NCBI RefSeq assembly: GCF_003390915.1
Contig: NZ_QMEM01000004.1
Coordinates: 372,001 to 436,000, forward strand
DNA: 64,000 bases
Origin: Lewinella sp. IMCC34183
GTDB lineage: Bacteria > Bacteroidota > Bacteroidia > Chitinophagales > Saprospiraceae
Direction of reading: 5' to 3'
Shown: positions 58,197 through 64,000 of the stretch, piece after piece
How positions within the stretch are numbered: position 1 is the stretch's first letter
Layout: each line of letters opens with the position of its first letter
Made by a program: the position numbers and the translations under genes
Notes under the pieces: model-generated
Told to the model about the DNA's origin: nothing
Database searches by the model: none
Seen by the model: the letters and a program-made list of their open reading frames with translations, nothing else

Positions 58197-58768
58197 TTGA
58201 TCCGGTCGGCGTTCGCCTTGAGGAAGCCTTCCCATCCGGAAAAGCGCTTGCCGCCCGGTACCGCGCTGCGGTTCTGATAATAGTGGCACATGGCCGCCCC
58301 GAGGGCATCGGTGGCGTCGGCCAGGTAGCGGCTGCTGTCCAGGTCGAACTCATTTTCCAGCATGGCGGCTACCTGCTCCTTGCTGGCGTTGCCGTTGCCG
58401 GTGATACTCTGCTTGATCTTGCGGGGGGCGTATTCCGTCACTTCCAGGCCCTGACCGATGGCCGCGGCCATGCATACGCCCTGGGCGCGGCCGAGCTTCA
58501 GCATCGACTGGGGGTTCTTGCCGAAGAAGGGCGCCTCGATGGACATGACCGTGGGCGAATGTTCCTGGATCACCTGCGTCAGGCGGCGGTGGATCAACTC
58601 CAACCGCCGGGCGTGGTCCTTGAGCTGGGCCAGTTTCAGGACGCCGAGCTCAATTACCCGTCGGCTGCGGGGACGTACCTCGACTACGGCAAAGCCCAGT
58701 ACAACGGTGCCGGGGTCAATGCCCAGGATGCGGTATACGGCTGGTTCGGGAGTAGAATTCGTAGCCAC
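58193..58768 (-). CDS. ruvC: Crossover junction endodeoxyribonuclease RuvC
   Basis: The resolvase begins ILGIDPGTVVLGFAVVE with catalytic Asp18. It continues with MSIEAPFFGKNPQSMLKLGRAQG (Glu) and ends with DATDALGAAMCHYY (Asp), all RuvC motifs. It cuts Holliday junctions after RuvAB migration. The GTG at 58768 gives 191 residues, close to the usual size; an in-frame ATG at 58876 would add a hydrophobic, non-family stretch. It is followed by the overlapping Crp gene. Confidence 0.93.
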   Translation of the reverse strand: MATNSTPEPAVYRILGIDPGTVVLGFAVVEVRPRSRRVIELGVLKLAQLKDHARRLELIHRRLTQVIQEHSPTVMSIEAPFFGKNPQSMLKLGRAQGVCMAAAIGQGLEVTEYAPRKIKQSITGNGNASKEQVAAMLENEFDLDSSRYLADATDALGAAMCHYYQNRSAVPGGKRFSGWEGFLKANADRIK

Positions 58769-58996
58769 GGGGGCTGGGGTGTTTGAATGAGTAAGTACGG
58801 TTTTTGCAACGCTGACACCGTAGTCGAGGGTACATCTCGTCGGCCTAAGGTAGCAGGAATTTAGGAAGAGAAACAAATTTTTGCTTTCGGCTGTGGGATT
58901 AAACTATTTGGAGGATAGGCCGAAGTGCCCCGAATACGTGTTCTGCCAAACGACTAATACGTTTTAGTCACCGGACTAAATCCTTACTTTGGGTTG

Positions 58997-60580
58997 ATGA
59001 CTACTCCTGCCTTCCTGCTTACCGCCTTGCTGCTCCTGCTGTCGGGTATCGGGGCTGCCCAGATCTCCTGGCCCGCGGGGCAGGTGCTGCCCTCCTTTCC
59101 GCGACCCGCTCCGGTACAGGATTTGGTCGTACTAGGCGGCAGCGCGGGGCTGGAAGGGGACGAGTTGTACCTCTTTTCCTCCCTCAAGGGAATCGTCAAC
59201 CATACCCAACCCCGCATTTTCGCCTACGAAGGCAACGACGGCGGTGAGGGTCGGTATACCTGGCTGGAGTCCCTGGGCCTCGACTACGTTGAACACAGCG
59301 ACCCCTGGGCGCTGATGGATAAGTACCACGGGGAAGTCGCCGGGCTGATCGTCTACGATCCCGAACAGCTGCACACGGTAAACCTGGCGACTATGCTCGC
59401 CGGTGAGCGCGGTGCCGTGATCGCCTCTCCCCGGCTGGCCGAACGGCTCGGCGCGGCGCCCTACCGCCTTCCCGTTCTGGAGGACCTGCGGGGCCGGTTC
59501 AGTAGCAAATTGGCGGTGTACGAGACGCTGTACGAGCAGCACTGGCAGGATAAGGACCGCCGCCTGCTGGTGGGCATCAGTCCCACGATCATCAAATCGG
59601 CGATCCGGGAATACGCGGTCGCCCTCGCGCTGCCGACCGTCTGGCTCGATCCGGAAGTGGCCGAAGAAAGCGAACTGCTCGACAAGTTTCTCGGCAGCAT
59701 GGCCCCCGACGGCCACTACTTGGGCTGGTGGCCCGAGGAAGCGCCGGGCATCACGCGGGCCTCAAGCTTCGGAATTCCGACCATCCCGAGCGATTTCAGT
59801 TCCAACCTGACGGTCCACGGCGGATTCGACCGCACCATCCGTATAAAGCCCGCCCCCCCGGTTCCGGCGCTGGAAAATAAGATCTACGTGGCCTTCATCC
59901 TTAGCGACGGGGACAACCTGCAGTTCGTCGAGCACGCCCTGCGCAAGATCTGGTCCGACCCCGGACGGGGCTCCGTACCCCTGGGCTGGACGGTATCGCC
60001 GGCCATGCGGGACGCCATGCCCGGGGCACTTAATTACTACTACGACAGCGCTACCGATAACGATAACCTCATCTCGGGCCCCTCGGGGCTCGGCTATATC
60101 TACCCCAACTTCTACCCAGACGGCGAGCGCCTGGCCGAGTACGTACGGCGCACGGAGGCCTACAACCGCTCTACGGGCCTGCGGGTGACGACCGTCTGGA
60201 ATACGATCACCGGGGGCGTCGACGCGCGCGCGGGCAAGACGTATGCCCGTTATGCTCCCTCGCTGCTGGGCCTTACCGCACAGAACACCGGGGGGCCGTT
60301 GTCCATCTACCGCGACAGCCTGCCGGTCAAGCCGCTTACCTGCAACTATTGCTGGGACGAAGAGAATATGGGCCGCCACATTGCCCAGGCTTCGGAAGGA
60401 TGGGACGGTAAGGAACCGCGCTTTCTCATTATCCAGTCGCAGCCCTGGAAGGGAGCCACCCCCACCACCTTCCGGCGGGTGGCCGACGAGCTGGGGCCGG
60501 AATACCGCGTGGTGCGCCCGGACCACCTTTTCCTGCTCCTGCGCGAGCAACACGGCCTTGCGGTGCCCGGGGCGGAGTGA
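58997..60580 (+). CDS. GxGYxYP-domain secreted protein
   Basis: The 527-residue product has a signal peptide (ending IGAAQ) and a GxGYxYP domain pair. The N-terminal part includes SLKGIVNHTQPRIFAYEG. The C-terminal part carries the name-giving GPSGLGYIYPNFYP, and VAFILSDGDNLQ precedes it. The family is thought to comprise putative glycoside hydrolases with a barrel fold; activity is unproven. The ATG is preferred over the TTG one codon upstream. A TACTTTG box lies just upstream. Confidence 0.85.
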   Translation: MTTPAFLLTALLLLLSGIGAAQISWPAGQVLPSFPRPAPVQDLVVLGGSAGLEGDELYLFSSLKGIVNHTQPRIFAYEGNDGGEGRYTWLESLGLDYVEHSDPWALMDKYHGEVAGLIVYDPEQLHTVNLATMLAGERGAVIASPRLAERLGAAPYRLPVLEDLRGRFSSKLAVYETLYEQHWQDKDRRLLVGISPTIIKSAIREYAVALALPTVWLDPEVAEESELLDKFLGSMAPDGHYLGWWPEEAPGITRASSFGIPTIPSDFSSNLTVHGGFDRTIRIKPAPPVPALENKIYVAFILSDGDNLQFVEHALRKIWSDPGRGSVPLGWTVSPAMRDAMPGALNYYYDSATDNDNLISGPSGLGYIYPNFYPDGERLAEYVRRTEAYNRSTGLRVTTVWNTITGGVDARAGKTYARYAPSLLGLTAQNTGGPLSIYRDSLPVKPLTCNYCWDEENMGRHIAQASEGWDGKEPRFLIIQSQPWKGATPTTFRRVADELGPEYRVVRPDHLFLLLREQHGLAVPGAE

Positions 60581-60612
60581 GCGACCCCACGGCTCGATCG
60601 ATCGCGCGGCGA

Positions 60613-60620
60613 TACCTTCG
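60613..60620 (+). promoter_or_regulatory. Promoter -7 box TACCTTCG, 3 nt before a start codon
   Basis: TACCTTCG is identical to the box before the MATE gene and ends 3 nt before the ATG at 60624, the tightest spacing in this window; the mRNA is probably leaderless. Confidence 0.55.
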
Positions 60621-60623
60621 GGC

Positions 60624-61580
60624 ATGCCCCGCTCCGTACATATCCGCTGGTGGCTCCGCCTGCTGGCGGTGGTCGTGCTGGGGATTTTTGCTTACCAGTT
60701 CGTCGGCCTGTCCCGACAGCTGGACCGGGATGCCTTCGTTGCGGCCGTTGCCCGACCCGGTAACGGACGGGTGCTCCTGCTTGTCCTGGCGCTAATGCCC
60801 CTCAACTGGCTACTGGAGGCACGCAAATGGCAACTGCTGCTGGACGCCTTTGTCCGCTGGCCCTACCGCCGCGTACTGCGGGCTACGCTGGCCGGGGTGA
60901 GCGTGAGCGCCGCCACGCCCAATCGCGTCGGGGAGATCGGCGGCCGCCTGCTGCTGGCCCGGCGCGCGGAGTGGGAGGCCGTCACCGCCTCTACCCTGCT
61001 CGGCAGCCTCTGCCAGTGGGTGGCCTTCCTGCTGCTGGCCTGGCCGGCCCTGGTACTTACGGTGGGCGCGCTGCCGGGGGTATTGGACGGCATCCCCCTG
61101 TGGCTGTTGCTACCGGTGGGGCCGCTGCTCCTATTGGGCGTCGGTCTGGGAGGTAAACCATTCGCCCGCTGGTTGTTACAATGGGTGAAAAAGCGGTTTG
61201 GTCGGGACGTGGACGCACTCCGCACAGCCCTGCAAAACGTTACGATTACACTAATCTTTCGCAGTAGCCTGTACGCCTGCCTGCGATTTGGTGTTTACTG
61301 TATGCAGCTGTACCTGCTGCTCTGGTTTTTCGGGCTGGAATTGCCCCTGGGCAAGGGCCTGGCCGGTATCGCGGCGATCTACCTGGTGCAGGCCGGCATC
61401 CCGTTGCCCCCCGGCCTGAACCTGGTCACGCGGACGGAGTTGGGTCTCCTGCTCTGGTCCGCCAACCCAGAAGACGCCGTAGCGGTACTGGCAGCATATA
61501 CCGCCCTGTTCGGCGTTAACGTTCTGCTGCCGTCGATCCCCGGATACTGGTTTATCGTCCGGACAAACAAACTTGCATGA
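60624..61580 (+). CDS. Flippase-like integral membrane protein (LPG synthase TM region)
   Basis: The 318-residue protein has about eight membrane helices. The family pattern of lysylphosphatidylglycerol synthase transmembrane proteins/UPF0104 is visible, including NWLLEARKWQLLL and SVSAATPNRVGEIGGRLLLAR. It lacks the aminoacyl-transferase domain of MprF. Such stand-alone forms are thought to move lipids or lipid-linked molecules. It overlaps the next gene by 4 bp (ATGA). Confidence 0.83.
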   Translation: MPRSVHIRWWLRLLAVVVLGIFAYQFVGLSRQLDRDAFVAAVARPGNGRVLLLVLALMPLNWLLEARKWQLLLDAFVRWPYRRVLRATLAGVSVSAATPNRVGEIGGRLLLARRAEWEAVTASTLLGSLCQWVAFLLLAWPALVLTVGALPGVLDGIPLWLLLPVGPLLLLGVGLGGKPFARWLLQWVKKRFGRDVDALRTALQNVTITLIFRSSLYACLRFGVYCMQLYLLLWFFGLELPLGKGLAGIAAIYLVQAGIPLPPGLNLVTRTELGLLLWSANPEDAVAVLAAYTALFGVNVLLPSIPGYWFIVRTNKLA

Positions 61581-62470
61581 ATTCTTTCGGTCTTAAATAC
61601 TTGCTGCTGCTGTTTCTTGCCCTGCCGGGGCCGGATCCCGGTGCGGCCGGTCCGGAAGAAGCCACGCCCGACGACTTTCCCCTCACCGCCCCCGCACCCG
61701 CGCACCCCGCCCAGGTGGCACCCGACGTTTGCGGCATCGACAACACCGCCTTCCGTGCCGGGGAGGAGATCGTCTACAAGCTATACTACAACTGGAACTT
61801 CGTGTGGCTGGCCGCCGGCGAGGTGACCTTCCGCGTCCACGAGCTCGAAAACCAGTACCGCATCACCGTACGGGGACGGACCTACCCGAGCTACGAGTGG
61901 TTCTACAAGGTCACCGACAACTACGAGAGCTACCTCGACAAGGAGACCCTGCTGCCAAAGATCCACATCAAGGACATCCAGGAGGGCGGATACTCGCGCT
62001 ACGACCGCACTACCTTTTACCAGGACGAGGAGCGTATCGTGAGCTACCGCGGCCGGACCCGTGACGACCTGAAGCCGAAGCACATGGACGTGGACCCCTG
62101 TATGCACGATCTCATCTCCATCATCTACTTCGCCCGCAACCTGAACTACGACGGCCTACAGCGCAACCAGGAGATACCGATCAAGATCCTGATGGACCAG
62201 GAGATGCACCCCCTCAAGATCCGCTACCTCGGTCCCGAAGCCGACGTGCGGATCAAGGGCAGCGGCAACTACAATACCCTGCGTTTCAGCCCGCAGCTGA
62301 TCACCGGCGACCTCTTTACGGAGGGCGACGAGATGAAGATCTACGTAAGTGACGACCGCAACCGTATCCCGCTGCTCATCGAATCCCCCGTGAGCGTCGG
62401 CAGCGTCAAGGCGGTACTGAAGTCGTACCGCGGGCTGCGGTACCCCATGGAAGCTAAAGTCGGCAACTGA
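61577..62470 (+). CDS. DUF3108-domain secreted protein
   Basis: The 297-residue product has a signal sequence and a Pro/Ala-rich linker, and then a DUF3108 domain from about residue 55 (FRAGEEIVYKLYYNWNFVWLAAGEVTF). It ends with KSYRGLRYPMEAKVGN. The family is periplasmic, beta-rich and of unknown function. It is translationally coupled on both sides (4-bp and 1-bp overlaps). Confidence 0.88.
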   Translation: MNSFGLKYLLLLFLALPGPDPGAAGPEEATPDDFPLTAPAPAHPAQVAPDVCGIDNTAFRAGEEIVYKLYYNWNFVWLAAGEVTFRVHELENQYRITVRGRTYPSYEWFYKVTDNYESYLDKETLLPKIHIKDIQEGGYSRYDRTTFYQDEERIVSYRGRTRDDLKPKHMDVDPCMHDLISIIYFARNLNYDGLQRNQEIPIKILMDQEMHPLKIRYLGPEADVRIKGSGNYNTLRFSPQLITGDLFTEGDEMKIYVSDDRNRIPLLIESPVSVGSVKAVLKSYRGLRYPMEAKVGN

Positions 62471-63093
62471 TGAACCGTACTGTCCTCACTCTCGTCGTCG
62501 TTGTGCTGTCGTTCCTGCTGGGTATGGCCGCCCTTACCCTATACCAGAATCACCGGCAGGAACAGCAGGTACACGAGGAAGCTACCGTGCTCCTGGAGCG
62601 CGTGCGCAACGTGATGAAGCTGGTCACGGTGGAGGGCGACGTGAGCGAGCTCTTTTCGTCCACTTCTTCCCGTAACGTAACCTTTTACCTGCCGCTGCCC
62701 TCGCGCTTTTCCTTCGACAAGCAGGCTACGGTGGAGGTGCGCGGCACGGTACTGGTGGGCTACGACCTGGAGCAGCTGGACATCCGCATCGACCCCGACC
62801 GGCGCACGATGACGATCAGTAACCTGCCCGAGCCGGAGATCCTGGCCATCGACCACGAACTGATCTACCGCGACCTCAACGAGAGCTGGTTCAACACCTT
62901 CGACGCCGATGACTACAGCCGCCTCAACCGGCGCGCCAAGGAGCGCCTCCGCAACGCCGCCCTCGAGAGCGAACTGATGGCGCGGGCGCGGGTGCAAGGC
63001 AACTCCGTAATCGAAGGGATCGGGTACTTGGCCCGCAGCGCCGGCTACGAGCTGATCGTGGAGGGGGAAGCGCCGCCGACCGAACTGGAATAG
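62470..63093 (+). CDS. DUF4230-domain membrane-anchored protein
   Basis: The 207-residue protein has one N-terminal transmembrane helix (VLTLVVVVLSFLLGMAALTLY), then a coiled segment and a DUF4230 domain (LVTVEGDVSELF, TVEVRGTVLVGYDL, MTISNLPEPEILAIDHEL). Function unknown. It overlaps the DUF3108 gene by one base, which puts it in the same operon. Confidence 0.87.
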   Translation: MNRTVLTLVVVVLSFLLGMAALTLYQNHRQEQQVHEEATVLLERVRNVMKLVTVEGDVSELFSSTSSRNVTFYLPLPSRFSFDKQATVEVRGTVLVGYDLEQLDIRIDPDRRTMTISNLPEPEILAIDHELIYRDLNESWFNTFDADDYSRLNRRAKERLRNAALESELMARARVQGNSVIEGIGYLARSAGYELIVEGEAPPTELE

Positions 63094-63105
63094 GGAGTTG
63101 TCCGC

Positions 63106-63537
63106 TCAGTTTTTCATCCGGATCTCGATCACGCCGTTGGCCCCCTGCATACCGTAGCGGTTCGTTTCGCTCGTGGTCTTGAGCACCGTCACGCGGGCGA
63201 TATCGTTGATGTCGACGGCGTTGTAGACCGAGGAAAAGTTGTTGCCCAGCACCGTACCGTCTACGACGAAGAGCGGCGAAGTATCGGCGTTGTAGGCCGT
63301 ACCGCCGCGCACCCGGATGGTGGCCGAGGGGCCTTCGCCGCGCACCATCACGCCGGCCACCTGCCGCAGGTAGGAAGTGAGGTCGACACCGGTGGTAGCG
63401 GCCTCTACCTCTACGGTATTGGCGCCGCGGGCGCTGCGTGTGGCCCGGTGCGCTTGCTCGGTATCGGTAGCCGGCCGGCCGGTATGGCAGGAGGCCACCA
63501 GCAACCCGAGTAGGGTACAAAGGATGAGGCGGTACAT
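63106..63537 (-). CDS. TonB-plug-only lipoprotein
   Basis: The 143-residue product has a lipobox (LLVASC, Cys17), a ~30-residue linker and a single plug-type domain. The domain has the SusC/RagA signature order (VRGGTAYNADTSPLFVVDGTVLG, INDIARVTVLKT, YGMQGANGVIEIRMKN). There is no barrel. It is convergent with the DUF4230 gene (12 bp). It may be a stand-alone plug, a TonB-interaction partner or a remnant; such short plug proteins recur in Bacteroidota. Confidence 0.82.
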   Translation of the reverse strand: MYRLILCTLLGLLVASCHTGRPATDTEQAHRATRSARGANTVEVEAATTGVDLTSYLRQVAGVMVRGEGPSATIRVRGGTAYNADTSPLFVVDGTVLGNNFSSVYNAVDINDIARVTVLKTTSETNRYGMQGANGVIEIRMKN

Positions 63538-63882
63538 AGTTGTGGATTGCGTGATCGAAGAGCCGACATTAAAGATACGGTGTGGGCTGCGGTGTGGCCT
63601 ACGGCACCGGCGCCCGCTGCTCCGGGGATCGATAACGGGAAATACCAATGCACATCAAATCAGTCACCTGCATGAGTGGGTAGGAGGACCGCCCTTGCGG
63701 TCGCCCGGGGGCCGGACTTCGAACCGGCGTGAAAAAACCTACACTGTATGAGCCGGTACGGGTAGCGAGGTGCCAAATCGTCTACAGTCGGAAGCCTACT
63801 CCATCGAAGTGGGTATCGCCAACGCGAGTTTGTAGGTTTTAGCCGGGTTGGGGGCTGGAACCCGATCAGGCGCGCGCACAGG

Positions 63883-63920
63883 CTTGATCTTTTGGTTCTT
63901 TTCCATCAAGGGAAAAGAAC
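63883..63920. repeat. Two overlapping inverted repeats (switch-like hairpin)
   Basis: GTTCTTTTCC (63895-63904) pairs with GGAAAAGAAC (63911-63920) around ATCAAG. The loop ATCAAG (63905-63910) is itself complementary to CTTGAT at 63883-63888. The two foldings exclude each other. Confidence 0.7.
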
Positions 63921-63947
63921 GAAGGGTAGACGGTGGGGAAGGTTTCT

Positions 63948-64000
63948 CACAGATCGCCTGCGGCTGACACAGAGGCGCTGCGCTTCAGCACAGATGGCCG
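63948..64000. repeat. 20-21-bp tandem repeat beginning CACAGA, cut by window edge
   Basis: CACAGA recurs at 63948, 63968 and 63989, each time followed by a short GC palindrome-like core (GCCTGCGGC, then GCGCTGCGC). The array continues beyond the window. Confidence 0.7.

Larger units (their letters stand above)
63538..64000. other. Intergenic end of window with a promoter, hairpin and tandem repeats
   Basis: On the minus strand TATCTTTA (63566-63573) is a likely -7 box of the plug lipoprotein. GACCGC-CCTT-GCGGTC near 63684-63700 is a short hairpin. The remainder up to 63880 shows no gene. The repeats at the right edge are listed separately. Confidence 0.5.

Noticed and set aside
63705-63728. 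tRNA-like T-arm (GCCGG, ACTTCGAA, CCGGC)
   Set aside because: The loop has eight bases, and no acceptor stem, D-arm or anticodon arm can be built around it.

Overview
The window is GC-rich chromosomal DNA from a member of the Bacteroidota. The evidence is a SusC/SusD pair, secreted proteins with type IX secretion (T9SS) C-terminal sorting domains, GLPGLI-family proteins, TAnnTTTG-type promoters and a lack of Shine-Dalgarno sequences. High GC together with a carotenoid desaturase and a T9SS cargo repertoire fits a Saprospiria/Lewinella-like marine bacterium; that placement is inference. No transposase, phage gene, CRISPR array or tRNA was found.

Layout. 1-11 kb: an esterase cut by the window edge, a gap with possible gene remnants, NhaD antiporter, a thioredoxin-fold lipoprotein without its cysteines, a DUF418 membrane protein, a large discoidin/LamG T9SS adhesin and Ogt. 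11-18 kb: a tripartite RND efflux operon (adaptor, pump, outer-membrane factor) ending in a clear terminator. 17.7-20 kb: two secreted proteins, one with an AT-rich core. 20-28 kb: SusC-SusD followed by two phosphatases, one of them a GDPD-alkaline phosphatase fusion; this looks like an organophosphate-scavenging locus. 28-36 kb: PurK, two TonB C-terminal paralogues, the K+-dependent-type pyrophosphatase HppA, a T9SS protein and a broken PhoD gene. 36-40.6 kb: a SAM-I-type riboswitch followed by a PLP decarboxylase, MetY, DinB and MetX. 40.6-48 kb: a five-copy tandem repeat array, GH25 lysozyme, MATE pump, GatA, OmpA lipoprotein, a carotenoid desaturase-family gene and RNase P RNA. 48.5-53 kb: a GLPGLI-GLPGLI-TonB receptor operon. 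53-58.8 kb: cupin, ROK kinase, Bcp, LysE exporter, flavin monooxygenase, SRPBCC, and a RuvC-Crp operon. 59-63.5 kb: a GxGYxYP protein, a flippase-like membrane protein, DUF3108, DUF4230 and a TonB-plug-only lipoprotein.

The most unusual content is non-coding. There are several families of short palindromic repeats. (1) ACATCSGATGT palindromes (11 copies) occur singly or in pairs whose starts are always exactly 16 bp apart. (2) 15-nt hairpins alternate with 11-nt linkers at an exact 26-bp period; the stems vary by compensatory changes, and the family occurs at two loci in opposite orientation. (3) A ~100-bp tandem array has a core related to family 1. (4) Low-complexity CTAC arrays are bounded by inverted repeats. 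In addition, five promoters lie only 3-5 nt from the start codon, which suggests leaderless mRNAs, and the methionine-operon riboswitch has a terminator-like hairpin ahead of the aptamer instead of after it.
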